From NCBI GenBank assembly GCA_948567375.1, contig OX419759.1:43738593-43802592 (forward strand): a DNA stretch of 64,000 nucleotides. The letters are read 5' to 3'. The stretch is from Lunularia cruciata (Eukaryota; Streptophyta; Marchantiopsida; Lunulariales; Lunulariaceae). The notes under the pieces were generated by a model, which was not told the DNA's origin, ran no database searches, and saw only the letters and a list, made by a program, of their open reading frames with translations. Each line of letters starts with the position of its first letter. Position 1 is the first letter of the stretch. This document shows, one piece after another, positions 43,701 through 55,192 of the stretch. A program made the position numbers and the translations under genes.

Positions 43701-44490
43701 ATGTGGAAACTTCCAATTTTCTTTGGCAAGGATGGAGAAGATGTGGAGAGACTTCAAGAGAGCTTGCATAGAAAACAATGAGAGGAGGAAGAATGAATAG
43801 ACCTCATTATTACCATATTTCTTTGAGGATGCAACACTTACATGGTATGAGTCAAAATACCAGAAGAGAGAGAAGAGAGATGAGGAAGAAGAGTATTGGG
43901 AGAGTTTGACTTCAACACTCATTGAAAACTTTCTTCCAGATGAAAGTAATGAGATATTGATGAATGAGGTTACCTTTCTCAAGTAAGTAGATAGAGAGAA
44001 AGTGAGAGTTTATGTGGAAAGAGTGGAGAAGTTAGAGTCCAGATTTTTCATAGTATTGAGGAAGGGTGGGGATGATGTGGAGACTAATATGATTGGCAGA
44101 GTGGCCATACTCACCAAGAATTTTGTGGGAGGATTGAGACCACAAATTGGAAGGAATGTAAGATATGAGAAACCTTCTTCCAAGGTTGAAGCTATCAAGA
44201 TTGTAATTCATATGGAGGAGAGTTTAGAAGGGATGAGAGTGATCTGGTGGCAAAGGAGGTTGTGCATCCTCCTCAAGGTTACAAGTATGGTGGAACTTTT
44301 GATACTTTGGTGGCAAGGGTTGCACTACAAGTTGTAGTTGCTTCAATTCTTGCACCTCAACCAAAGGATCCACTTCAAACCATCACAAAACAACTTGCAG
44401 ATCTCAAGGTCAATGTGGTGCAACTATGGGAGGAGAGAGAGGTGGATCAAAATATGGAGAGAGTGCCTAGTTGTTATGGAATTTATCTAT
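43701..44490 (+). pseudogene. gag: Gypsy-2 gag relic
   Basis: Starts M-W-K-L-P-I-F-F-G-K-D-G-E-D-V-E. A deletion then shifts the frame relative to gypsy-3 (F-V-R-D is lost). Further pieces read T-L-I-E-N-F-L-P-D-E and V-R-V-Y-V-E-R-V-E-K-L-E-S-R-F (to about 44337), then A-P-Q-P-K-D-P-L-Q-T-I and L-K-V-N-V-V-Q-L. The nucleocapsid zinc knuckle is deleted. Confidence 0.8.
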
Positions 44491-44529
44491 AGAGGAGGCA
44501 AACCAACCAATAAGTCTAACAGAGGAACA

Positions 44530-44774
44530 AGATTGATGTGAGAGTGAATGGTCACAACATCAAGGATGCATTAGTTGATGGAGAATCAACACTAAATGCC
44601 ATGTCAGAAAGGTTGATGAAGAAGTTGGGTATGATACCCTCAAGACCTTCAACATTTATGGTGAGCATGGCAAACAAACAACAAGTCTGACTTGTAGGGT
44701 TGATGGACAAGGTGGTAGTTTAAGTTGTGGGAGTTCAAAATCTCATGACTTTCTAAGTCTTGAAGGATTCAAGC
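44530..44774 (+). pseudogene. pol: Gypsy-2 protease, split by AWN-2
   Basis: Aspartic protease region: V-N-G-H-N-I-K-D-A-L-V-D-G-E-S, which aligns with the D-E-G-S-A catalytic stretch of gypsy-3, then M-K-K-L-G-M-I-P-S-R-P-S-T-F. Stops at about 44688 and 44720. It is interrupted after D-S-S-Y-D by the AWN-2 insertion and resumes at 48395 with the L-G protease end. Confidence 0.8.
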
Positions 44775-44779
44775 TATGA

Positions 44780-47700
44780 TGTGGTCCCCACATTTTTGTT
44801 TTTTCTTATTTTTAAAGAAGAAGTGTACAAAAGAAGTTGTATTGCGCCTATATGACATCAAAAGGCAAAGAATGGTGTCTTTAGGTTGTAACCCAAGGTA
44901 AAGTGACTTTGTGTCAGAAGACAAAGTACTCGGATTGGCCTTGTCAGCATTCAACCCAAAGTAAGGAGACTTTGGCTCGGGGGTGCTCAACCCAAGGCAA
45001 GGACAGTATAACAACTTTCTTTTGGGGTTGGACATTCAAGAAGGTACCACACACAAAAACGGCTAGCCTATGAGCGGGGAAAAATCAACAATGACAAGAG
45101 CATGCAAGAGGTGTGATTTCTTGGTAGAATTTTGAAGTGAAGAAAGACGGAGGAAGCACGCCACTATAAGAATTGGGATAGAGACAAAGAGATGACAAGT
45201 AAAATTTCATTATCATTAAGGAGTCGTCTTGAGGAAGATTGTGGGAAAGGAAGTGTAGAAAGAGATCCGTTGGTATGTGGAGAGGAAGTCAGGAGACTTA
45301 GTTTGGGAATCAGTTGGAAGAGTAGCCACCAACCCCAAGTTGAAGAGAGTAAGATTGGAGGTGGGAAGAAGAAGAACTCGGAATTTGCAATGAGGAATCA
45401 TGCAATTTGGAAATTAGATGTCATCACAAGAATAGAAGTTTTGAGCAGGCTTTGGATCACATTCCTGGCATGGAATTGGAACCTTAGTTTTCCAAGTTTT
45501 GTGAGTGAGATCATTGAGAGTAATGTCTTGATGGAGAAGATAAGAGAGGAAATCCGGCTCCTTGGATAGAGTCAGATTGGAGGTTAGTACTCAAAAGAGA
45601 GGTGGGTGAAGAGCAAGGAGCCACATTCTTGGGGAAAGGAGAAGTAGCTGAAGAAGCCCAAGAGGTGAGAAATGCCTTTTCTTCAAAGCACACAAAGAAT
45701 GGCTACAAAGGTGAGAGCTACAAGGACCCTATGAGGAGAGGCATCATAGGAGCAATGATGGCTATCTTGAAGTCGGAGCAAACTATTTATGTGATGAAAC
45801 ATCAAGCGGTGTTCTTCCATAAGATGTTTGCAAGGGAGCCAATCAATTGGGCGCAGTGCTTTCATCAACGTACAAGACAAATGGTATGGAATTTGTAGGA
45901 TAAGTCTCCTCCACATTACATTGTGTTGTTTGCATCCCACTTTAATTTGTGATTGAATTTGTTGAATGTGGCGGAGAGACACAAGATGGTGTCATACTTT
46001 CATCCCTATTTGAGAAGAGATGTTGATGCGGAGGAGCAGCAATACATTATACAGACTAGAAGCAGTGAAAATTATTGTGCATAGACGGGGCAGAGCATGC
46101 AATTGAAGGTGAATACTCCAAAGTTGAAGAAGAGGAGTCGACTAGGAGAAGAAGAAGAAGTAGCAGCAATGAGACCTTGGAAGACTAGGAAGATGAACCC
46201 GAGGAAGGACTTGGTGGTAATTGCATTGTAAGGTGAAGAATCAGAAGGCAAAGTAGAGTACAAGTCAGAAGACTTGGAGAAGGAGGAAGAACCGGAATTC
46301 ACGTTGTAGAGTGGTGAAGCAAGCAGCAAGAGTGAAGATGGTGTGGAGACAAAGCTGGTACCAGAGGAAGAAGAAGAAAAGATGGAGATAGCAAAAGAAT
46401 GTAACCCAAAACAAGAAGATGAAGTACCAAAGAAGGTGGAGAAGAGGGTGATCATTCAGCAAGGTGTTTGCTCCAAAAGAAAAGCAATGTATGAGGCAGG
46501 ACCGAGTAGAAGAAGAGAAGTGGAGAGTGGAAGTTTAGGGAGTGAAGAATCTATTCCAATATGGTGATTGCGGCTGAGAAGAAGGGTATAAAGCAAAGAA
46601 GAAACAAAGAAGGAGAAAAGCTTGCAAGTCAAGGTAAAACATAGTGAAGGAGTAGAGTATTTGCGAGAGGTTGTGTGCCCATTGTTAGGGAAGTTAGAGG
46701 AGAAGAAAAAGAGATGTAGTGAAAGTGTCCAAAGGTGAAGATAGTGTTGTTAGTGAGATTAGAGAAAGATAACTTGGAGTTGACGGAGAGTATAATCCGA
46801 GGTGAGGAGGAGAGGGAAGTACTACAAGTAGATGCAACAGTACATAACTAAGTGATTGGAAACTTAAAGAAGGAAGTGGGGAATAGAGAGAGAGCAATAG
46901 AGCAAAATGTCATAGAGAGGGAAAGACAAATAGCGGAGGATGAAATCTTGATATAACAATTTGCTATTTCATGATTAGAAATCATCCATGCTATGGCACG
47001 AGTAGCAAAGAAGGAGCAAGAGCTTGATAGAGTGATGGAGAATGTAGAAGAGAAGAAGTAGCTCTGGCAAAGAGAGTTGACAATGAGATATAGAGAAGAA
47101 GAATGATTAAGGGAGTTACTTTGTAATCTGGAAGAGAAGATTGTGCAGAGGGAGAAGGAGACAATGAAAGCTGAATTTGAGGTAGAACTGGCAATGTATA
47201 GAGAAGATTGACTGGCAGATCAAGAATGTGAGAGAAGGATGAGACTCGAGCCATTGAAGGAGATTGTCATGAAGATGAATGTGATGCTGAGTACAAAAGC
47301 TAGTGTGATAATTGAAGAAACGTGATTGTACGAGTTGAAGTTGTTGGTGCAGGAGACAAGGAGGAGAAATGCAAAGGATAAAGACTTGAACGCCTTGCTG
47401 ATTAGTCTCAAATTTTGTGTAGATAGGAAGATATTGGAAGTGGAAGACAATATCACAATCAGATTAGATATTACAAAGTTGGAGATAGATAAACTTTGGA
47501 AGGATGTAAGAGCAAAGCCCAAAGTAGATGAGATAGAAGTACAAATATCTTTGGAGTTATCATTGGAGATATTAGAGAAGAGTGGGTCGAGAGATAAAGA
47601 GTTAGATAGATTACCTACTAGTGTAATTGCAAATCTGAGTAAAGAAGTAGTAGAAATAGTGAAAGATTTAAAAGTTGTGAAACTCAAGGATAGAGTAGTA

Positions 47701-48389
47701 TGTGAGGTTACTTCTAGATTGGGTTTGGAAGCTGAGGAAGAGGAAGATATCAGATCGGAGAAGTAACAAACTGGAGATTTGAAGAGGCAGATATGAAGAG
47801 GTGTATTGTCATTTTGGATCTACAAGTAGGAAGAGTTGTTAGGAAACGGTATAATTGCTAGTAACTATCAAGTGCTCTACCTATTTAGAGGGAGCATTGC
47901 TTGAGCTTGATCTTCATTGTGTGTGTTTGATCTTGAGTGAAGTGCAATCAAAACAATGCCTTGACATATCTGAGAAGAATTGTAGTGTTGGTAGTGTTCA
48001 ACATTTGTGAGTGCAGTGTAGTGTTGATGTGAAGCAATTTTGATTGAGGAAGTTGTGCCTTTAGTGGAGGGGTGGAACACAATTTTGAGGCAAAGTTTTT
48101 CTGCAATGAAGTGCCATTTTCAAGAGAGACTAAATTATCACAATCAAGATTATTTGGAAGATTTGATGGAGTTGTGATTAAGTGTGACAAATGGTTGTGA
48201 CAAGATTGCAAGTCAGTGCTTGTTTCTCTCTTCTGGGTGTAGTTGCTACCTAAGAGATTAAAGAAAAAATCAAGAAGGACTACATTGTGACATTTGACTT
48301 AATATTTAGACGTTTTTGAATAGTATCTCTATGTGAACGAACTTTACTAACCTGATTACCGCAAAAGTGATATTTCCTGGGTTGTCACA
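44780..48389 (+). mobile_element. AWN element copy 2, complete, TSD TATGA
   Basis: 3610 bp. Starts TGTGGTCCCCACA and ends GGGTTGTCACA. Flanked by a perfect 5-bp duplication TATGA (44775-44779 and 48390-48394). The empty site is visible in gypsy-3, where the protease reads straight through at 58441-58460, so the ends are certain. Contents: leader 44780-45180, TATAAGAA box near 45167, coding region 45192-47766, TATTTA at 47882-47887 (about 505 bp from the end), and a non-coding tail. There is no LTR pair, primer-binding site or pol. Younger than gypsy-2. Confidence 0.95.
45192..47766 (+). pseudogene. AWN-2 protein relic: core, linker, coiled coil
   Basis: ATG at 45192. 45192-45569 reads I-G-G-G-K-K-K-N-S-E-F-A, W-K-L-D-V-I-T-R-I-E-V-L and F-L-A-W-N-W-N-L-S-F-P-S-F. 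After a frameshift, 45602-45898 covers the F-F-H-K-M-F and Q-C-F-H-Q-R-T-R-Q-M-V part. The acidic linker lies at 46200-46567. The coil, with many stops, is at 46620-47300. The C-terminal tail 47326-47766 is open and matches AWN-1 (L-L-I-S-L-K-F-C-V-D-R-K-I-L-E-V-E-D-N). Same architecture as AWN-1 at clearly lower identity, so it is an independent member. Confidence 0.78.
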
Positions 48390-48394
48390 TATGA

Positions 48395-49812
48395 CTTATT
48401 TCTTGGGATGCCATTGTTGAGAGCAGCACATACAACTAATAGATGGCACAAAGAGTACTTGAGGATTGGGCCATCAAACCATAGAGTCAAAGTTCCTATG
48501 ACTAACACCACCAACACTTCACATTCAAATACACCATCTTCTGATTATTGAGAATCAGATTCTGAAGGAGGAGCATCAGGTGTGGACATAAGCATGGAGT
48601 AGGAGACTTCTACGGAGGAGAATGAATCTGAATTGGATTCAGATATGTATCCTTTGTGTGGTATGGATTTTGCATCTAAGCTAGAGGTTTTGAAGGACCC
48701 AGATAAATCACCATTGACACTTGAGGAGGTAGAGAGAAGGTTAGCTACCCTCAAGTATGGCCCAAATATTACCAAGGAGGAGAAGGTGAGATTTGAGGAG
48801 ACTTTTTGCAAGTTCATCCATGTGTTTGCTTTCAGTTACAAAAATTTGAAGGAAGTCACCTTGGAGGAGCACAAGATATAGGTGGAGTCACATGCAAGAC
48901 CAATCCGCCAAAAGCAATGTCTCATTAGCCCACCAATATCTTTGGTTGTGAAGGAGGAGATTGATAAGCTTAAGGAGGTTGGATTTATCTTTGAGATGGA
49001 GAATTCTGAATGGGTGTCTCCAATTGTGATTATGAAGAAAAAGAATGGCAAGCTTCAAGTATGTGTAGATTACAAGAAGTTCAATGTTGTCACCAAGAAG
49101 GACTACTACCCATTACCATTCATTGGTGAGATCTTGGAGGAGGTTTTGGGTCATGAGAGGTATAGTATTGGAGATGGTTATAGTGGATTTAACCAAATCA
49201 AGATTGCACTAGAGCATCAACAACTCACCACATTCACCACACCTTGGGGAACTTATGCTTTCAAGGTCATGCCTTTTGGGCTTTGTAATGCTCCTGCTAC
49301 ATTCCAATGGTTCATGAATAAGGTATTTGAACCTTTCATTGGGAAATTTGTTAGAGACTTCATTGATGGCTTTTGTGTCTATGGGAGCAAGGAAGAGCAC
49401 TTTGAGCACCTAATCAAGGTCTTGCAATGCTTGAATGAGGCAAATGCATCACTCAACCCAAAGAAGTGTATTTTTGATGTGAAGAAGATCTACTTTTAGG
49501 GCACATTGTCTCCAAGGACGGAATAGCAGTTGATCCTGAGAAGGTGAGGAGAATCTCAGACTTTCCATTCCCTTCAAGCTTGACAAAGTTATGCCAATTC
49601 TTGGGGATGGTTGGGTACTATAGGGGGTTCATCTTCTCATTTTTCAACAAGGCTTATGCATTGACCATCTACATGAAGAAGGGTGTAGATTACATGGTGA
49701 TGTTAGAAGACAAGAAGGTTCTCAAAGCTTTTGAGGAGCTCAAGCAATCCCTTGTAATAGCTCCAATTCTTGCTAAACCTGATTGGAGTAAGTCTTTCAT
49801 CCTCTACACTGG
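48395..49812 (+). pseudogene. pol: Gypsy-2 RT and partial RNase H
   Basis: Continues pol after AWN-2. The acidic spacer and 48633-49499 are open except for one TAG at 48879. RT motifs: W-V-S-P-I-V-I-M-K-K-K-N-G-K, Y-S-I-G-D-G-Y-S-G-F-N-Q-I (first catalytic Asp kept), M-P-F-G-L-C-N-A-P-A-T-F. The catalytic pair is F-I-D-G, so the second Asp is lost. A frameshift at the T-run near 49494 leads to L-C-Q-F-L-G-M-V-G-Y-Y-R-G-F, and the frame ends at L-Y-T at 49812. Non-functional. Confidence 0.9.
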
Positions 49813-51923
49813 TTCTCGATGTGCACTTCACTGACTTCTTCTTTCATCTTGGTTAGCAACATCTTCTGCTTCTTCAACTCTTTGGCTTGATGCTGCATTT
49901 CTCTCCCTCACTCTTGCAACTTCTTGAAAGTCTTCTTCTTCAAGACTGCATCCACCCAAAGCTCTTCAACTTCCTTGTCTCTTTGGGTTACATGCTCCTA
50001 CAATCCCTTCACTTCAGCCAGCATTCCTTACCTTCATCTTGGACTGCAGAATTACCTTTTGTTGCTCGTTCAATAGCTCCAACAATGGAGCTACAACTTG
50101 TGCCAAATATTGTATTCCTCCAATGGTCCCTTTATCTTCGGGCACATATTTGTACTTTGCTTCTTCCACTGGCTCGTTCTTCCAAAGTCTTGATCTTTGT
50201 ACTTTCAGCAATACTGCTTCTAAGCTTTCTTCTTCCTTACTTGCTGAACTTGGGCCTCCAGGGTACTCCTTCTCTTCCACAACCAGGGCTACATAGGCAT
50301 TAGCACTTCCCTCGATTCCCTCATCGCCGCACGAAATTCTTCATCCTCTTCCGCTTCAGCCAATTGCTGAACTTTGTCTTCACCTTCACTCTCACTTCCA
50401 GATTCCCCACTTTGTAATGTGAGTTCCACTTCTTTTGAGCCTTCTCCTCTAGACTTTATCTCCCCTTAAGACTCGGTTTCCAAACATTATTCCTTTACCA
50501 TCATATTCCCTTGCATAGTGAGTCTTTGTGTCTTTCTTTGGGCTAGAGGTAACGCTGCATCATTGGGTGGAGTCTACTTCTTCTTCTTTGGACTTATGAC
50601 TTCTTCCATCTCCCATTGTCCCATTTTGAAGAAATGATCATCATTGGCTTCCAAGTGCACCATGTATTGCTTTTCTTCTTCATCCACTTCTTGTCTCAAA
50701 TCAGGATGAAAATGGGACACCATGCAATGCCTCTCTTTTGCTATCAGCAAATTCAACCCGAAGTAAAAATGCACTGCAAAAGGTGCAAAATAGTGTGGAG
50801 GAAAATTTGTTCTCCAATTGACAACCATCTACCTTGTTTGCTGGTGGAAACATTCACCCAATTCACCTTTATTCCTGCAAACATATGGTGGAAGAAGACA
50901 GATTGCTGCATGTTCACATATGTTGTTTGTTTGGGTTTGAACATTGCAATTATCACTCCTATGATGCTTTGTTTAATTGGGTCCCAATAGGACTCCACCT
51001 TGTAACCATTAGTTGTTTGCGGAGCAAAGAAGGAATTGCAAAATTTTGCAGTCTCTTCTGTAGCCTCACACTTCAAATAGATGGTGATCCCCATTGGCTC
51101 TCCTGCTTCCCTTCCCAGCACTAACCTCCAGTCTGACTCAGTCCACCGAGCCAATATTCCCCTTGACTTCAAGAGCTTCCTCACAATTATTGGCAATAAT
51201 CTTTGCCATGACTCATGGTGAACTAAAATTCCAGTTCCATGCTAAAAAGGTAATACAAAGTCTATTCAAGACTTTGATCCTTGCTACAACATCTAACCTC
51301 CAAATTGCAAAGCTCCTCATTGCGAGGGCGTTCTTGACCTTCTTTGCCATGATCTATTCTCTTGTTCTTTGGCACTGGAAGACTATTCTCTCTCTTGGAC
51401 AAGACATTCTAACCCCTTCTGCATTTTGGAAAGTTTCTCTCAATCTACTTCTAAGCACACATCACTACAGGATGACTACTCAAAGGAACAAGATATCTAC
51501 TTGACATATTCAATTTACCCCTATGCAATTGGAATTTTATATTACCCCAAAGTGCAGTCATTCTTCAGTCAATTTCAAAATCAGCTCCCCCTTCTTTTGC
51601 GTGTCAATGTCCTATCATTGTCAAGACATGCTTCTTTCTTTCTTTGCCTCTGTCATTTCTTGAAGTGTACTTTCTTGCCATGTAGAGAGGTCGTTAGACC
51701 ATCTTTGTATTGGCCTTTGCTGCCCAATCTGAAGACAATCATCTTTGGACTTGTGTCTTTGTACTCCCCTTTTGAGAACTTCCATTTTCAGACCCGATGT
51801 TGACTTCTTTGAGTTTACTCTGAAGATACTCCCATCCATTATTTTATTTGTAATTCGGCTCTCTTACTCACTTCTTCCTCAAAACACTTCAAAACAAAAA
51901 AAAATATAAATGTAGGCACCACA
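49813..51923 (-). mobile_element. AWN element copy 3, 3'-truncated
   Basis: The minus-strand start TGTGGTGCCTACA is at 51923, followed by a T-rich tract, a leader, and a TATAAAAT box at 51533-51543. The core domain lies at 51440-50574, linker and coil start at 50570-49813. It is truncated in the coil, where the gypsy-2 pol end adjoins head-on (49812/49813). It is inserted in AWN-5, whose coil stops at 51924 after Q-R-R-T. Subfamily II. Confidence 0.78.
50014..51440 (-). pseudogene. AWN-3 protein relic
   Basis: 51440-51200 reads I-V-F-Q-C-Q-R, I-M-A-K-K-V-K, W-R-L-D-V-V-A-R-I-K-V-L and F-L-A-W-N-W-N-F. 51196-50753 is open for 147 codons: A-R-W-T-E-S-D-W-R-L-V-L-G-R-E-A-G and F-F-H-H-M-F-A-G. 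A frameshift leads to H-Y-F-A-P-F-A-V-H-F-Y-F-G-L-N-L-L. The acidic linker and the junction K-V-Q-R-S-R-L-W-K, followed by a coil start (A-P-L-L-E-L-L-N-E-Q-Q-K), are at 50280-50014. No function is recognised beyond family membership. Confidence 0.7.
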
Positions 51924-53290
51924 ATGTCCTTCTTTGGCTTACCCAAATCTCATCTAACTCCTTCCTTGCTACATCTAATCTGAGAAAAACATTCTCTCCT
52001 ACCTCTAACATCATCTTCTCTACTCTCTCTCTTAAACTAATCAAAAACTTAATCAAATTTACATCCTTTGCTTTCTTCTTCCTCATCTCCTACACTAGCA
52101 ATTTAAATTCATGCAGTCTTGCTCCTCCAACTGAACTTCAGATATTGTGTTGAGCATAGCCTTCACTCTCACGATTGCTTCATCAACTATTTCTGTCTTA
52201 TCTGTCTGCAGTCTTTCTCTTCCTGCCTGCAACTCCTCCCTATACATCTTAAACTCATCATTCATCTTGGCTTTTAATGCGTCCTTCTCCTTCACATGCT
52301 ATCTGAGTTGCACTTCCATTCCGTTAATCAAACCTTGCAATCTTTCCTCCTCCTGATTTTGCATAGTCAATTCTCTTTGCCAAGGTCAATCTTTCTCCGC
52401 AATGCTTGTTTTACACCATTGAACTCTTGTCCCATCACTATGGCCATAGTCTTTAAATGAATAACTTCTACTTGAGTTTCATGCATTTCCGCCCTTAATG
52501 TCTTAGTCTTTGCCATCTGCTCCCTTTCATCTTTGTCTTGCTTTGCCATTGCTTTGCCTCTCCTTACAAAGTCTTTGGTCAGGCTCTCAATTTCTTTCTT
52601 CTTGAGTTCTACTTCAGCCCAAAGTTCTTCTACTTCCCTTTCTCCTTGGATTAACTTTCTTCTTAGCCCTAAACTTTCTTCCCTCATGTATTATACTACT
52701 TTCAATTCATCCTTCAACTCTGAATGATTGACCATTAACTCTTCTCTCTTCTTCTTTAGCTGCAACAACAATGGACAGACAATCTTTGACATGTACTCCG
52801 CCCCCATCAAAGTCTCTTTCAATTTCTTGATATGTAAGCTCTCCATTCTTCACTTCTTCTACTTGAGCTTTGCTCCAAAGTCTCAATCTTCTCACTCTCA
52901 AAGGCATCTTATCCAAGCTTTCTCCTTCTTCATTTACTTGGATCGCTTTACTTGGTTCTGAAATTGCAATATGTGCATTTTTCTTTGATCTCATTCCTTT
53001 TTGGAATCCCAACTTTGGCTTGGCTCCTTGGGTTTCAACCTCCATCTGTGGTGATTCTAGGCATGAAACATCTCCTCTTCCCATGCAATCAATTGCAACA
53101 TGGAACTCAAGGTCTTCATCTTAAGCATCATTCTCTCCCCGTTGCTGAACTTCTGGTTCATCCTCACTTCCATTGCTTGACTCTTCACTTCATAGCGTAA
53201 GCTTTAGTTCTTCTTCTCTCAAGACTTCTAACTTATACTTGGCTTCACCTCTGCTTCTTCTGCTCTTGGGAATTCTTTGAATTCTTGAGA
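51924..53290 (-). pseudogene. AWN-5 fragment: linker, junction and coiled coil
   Basis: 53084-52707 is open (P-L-R-V-R-R-L-R-L-W-S-K junction motif, then E-R-D-F-D-G-G-G-V). 52687-52367 is open through a strong coil rich in Glu, Lys and Arg. 52295-51924 holds the C-terminal coil (L-I-S-L-R-E-R-V-E-K-M-M-L-E-V-G-E-N-V). The N-terminal core domain is missing beyond 53290. AWN-3 is inserted at 51923/51924. The long coil without the core suggests a deletion, not a different gene. Confidence 0.65.
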
Positions 53291-53975
53291 AAGAACAATC
53301 ACTTGTCATGGCACAATCACCCCTAAGCAAGCAACCTCTTTTCCCAAGATTGAATTATCCTTTCATTGGGAAGAAGGTGATGTGGAACCAAGCATGGAAG
53401 TACCCTCCAACTTGGCAATAAAAGTGGAGCTGAGAAAACCAAACAAACTTGCTCCAAGAGAAAGGAGGACTTTGGTGGATAAGAAGGAGGATATCCCAAT
53501 ATCCTAATTGTAGAAGAATGCTCCTCCAATGCTAGCATTAGAAGTGGAGATAGTGCAGGTTCAGATTGTCAAGCCACTTGAAGAACAACGGGTGGTGACT
53601 CCACCCCAAGAACCATCAACCAAGGATATCTGGGTGATGCCATCTTAATGAATTGGAGGAATCAATTGATAAGGATAGACTCTCAAGTGCTGGAAAGGGT
53701 AAGTGGTCAAGGAAGAGAGTGTCCTTAGATTTGGACAACTTGTTTGCACAACCAATTGCTACTACCAAGACCATGGTAGCTGCCAAAGTAGTGGTTGCTA
53801 AACAAGCAAAGGAAGGGAACGGAGTATGTTAGGCTCCCATGTGGTGCTAGAAGTGGAGAGCATCCCAATGGTCCCAACAACAACTCAAGATCACCCACAA
53901 AAAAAGTGTCCAAAAGAAGAGGAAACTTGTTCAGGACAAAGGTTAGGATGACATATAGAACACACCCTTAACTAT
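53291..53975 (+). other. Unidentified degraded coding-like stretch
   Basis: On the plus strand, pieces such as P-K-I-E-L-S-F-H-W-E-E-G-D-V-E-P and V-E-L-R-K-P-N-K-L-A-P-R-E-R-R-T-L-V look protein-like but are split by stops, and I recognise no family. It lies between two minus-strand AWN fragments and has no counterpart elsewhere in the window. Confidence 0.3.
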
Positions 53976-54482
53976 TTACCACTCTTGACATGGGTTGTCC
54001 ATGAGTTGGGACCAGTTTTGAAAGCCATGGAAGAATTGCTTCTTGCTTACCAAGAGATAGACTCCTACCACAATCATCTTCATATCAGCTCTTTCTCTTA
54101 AGCAAACCAAAAGATTATTCATATCTATATCCTTTGCTCTCCTCTTCCAAGTTTCCTTCATAAGCAACTTCAATTCATGCAGTCTCTCTTCCTCCAACTT
54201 CCCTTGTTTCTTCAATTGGATACTTCATCACCAACAACTCATTCTTCACCTCCAAATGATCTTTATGAATCTCCTTTTGCTTATTCAATAGTGCTAACAA
54301 TGGACTCACAATCTGTGACAGGAACTCCACACCATCAAAAACATCTTCTTCTTGGTCTTTGTACTTTGCCTCCATTGATGCTTCTTTGGCTAGAGTCTTT
54401 CTTTGAGGTCTTGATCTTTGTACCTTCAATGGCCTTCCTTTCAAGCTTACTTCTTCTTCATTCACTTGGCTCGGGCTTGTAC
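53976..54482 (-). pseudogene. AWN-4, 3' part (linker-coil), split off by gypsy-3
   Basis: 54465-54175 is open: L-K-V-Q-R-S-R-P-Q-R-K junction motif, then D-V-F-D-G-V-E-F-L-S-Q-I-V-S-P-L-L-A-L-L. An overlapping frame then reads E-E-R-L-H-E-L-K-L-L-M-K-E-T and L-L-V-C-L-R-E-R-A-D-M-K. Most of the coil is deleted, and the C-terminus stops near 54050. It continues the AWN-4 frame from 62322, with gypsy-3 inserted between at the duplicated GTAC. Confidence 0.7.
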
Positions 54483-55174
54483 TGTAACACCCATTTGTTC
54501 ATGTGTGTGGTATTGTGATATTTAGCTTGGTATTACAAGTACTTAAGAGATATTATTTATATAGAGATAAAAGATGGTTCTATATTAGTCATGGTTAGCT
54601 AAATTTAGTCATAGCTAAGATAGAGGGGACCTTACTTTAGAGGAAGTAGAAAAGATGAGAACCACTATTTTGGATTTTAATGTGTTGACTTGGTATTATT
54701 CCTAGGTGTTTGGCTTTGAGGAAAGAGTTGAGAACTCTTGGGCCCACAAGCCTCTTTGTTTTGGATTCTTCCTTAGTCCAAGGTTAGCCCATGTGAAGGA
54801 ATCCTTGACTTAGTGGTTGGGTCAAGATAAGACCACATGCTTAGGGAAATATGCCTATGTGAATGGATATTCCTTTCTACTTTTTGACTTTACTTGATTT
54901 GTAGTCTAGTAACTTGAGTTACTACGGTAATTAGTAACTTTGGTATGTAACTATTTCACAAGTATATAAACAAGGGGTGAGGAGGTACTCATCATCCTTT
55001 CATTTGCAACTATCTCTCTCTCATTGAGTTCTCTAGTGAGCAATGTCTTGAGTCTTGGAGTGTTAGCCTTGGAGGAGTATGATGGATTTTGGGTTCCTTG
55101 CCTTCTTAGTCCATGGTGCGCTACCATAATAGCCATCAAAGGTTCATCCTGAGTGAGAGACAGGCCGGCTCACA
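54483..55174 (+). repeat. 5' LTR of gypsy-3 (692 bp)
   Basis: Starts TGTAACACCCATTTG and ends GGCCGGCTCACA; TATATAAA at 54963-54970. Same length as the 3' LTR. I count roughly 25-30 differences between them by eye, about 4 percent, so the insertion is not recent. Preceded by GTAC. Confidence 0.96.
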
Positions 55175-55192
55175 TTTTTGGTTCCGTTGCTG
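55175..55192 (+). promoter_or_regulatory. Primer-binding site of gypsy-3
   Basis: TTTTTGGTTCCGTTGCTG directly follows the 5' LTR. It resembles the TGGCGCCGTTGCC site (tRNA-Asp type) typical of plant Athila/Tat elements, with transition differences. The gypsy-2 equivalent is at 42135. Confidence 0.7.

Larger units (their letters stand above)
41443..49812 (+). mobile_element. Gypsy-2: Ty3/gypsy element, 3'-truncated, with AWN-2 inserted
   Basis: Order: LTR, leader, zinc-knuckle ORF1 (43052-43468), gag (43701-44490), and then an internal deletion that removes the gag end and the protease start. Protease follows (to 44774), then the AWN-2 insertion (44780-48389), then RT and the start of RNase H (to 49812). 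It ends abruptly in RNase H at L-Y-T, where a minus-strand AWN-3 copy begins. There is no integrase and no 3' LTR. It is the same family as the complete gypsy-3. It sits in the older PHD-type pol relic. Confidence 0.92.

Noticed and set aside
53323-53913. Minus-strand open stretches between AWN fragments
   Set aside because: No resemblance to AWN or to any family. The plus strand has the more protein-like but broken composition, so neither is called as a gene.
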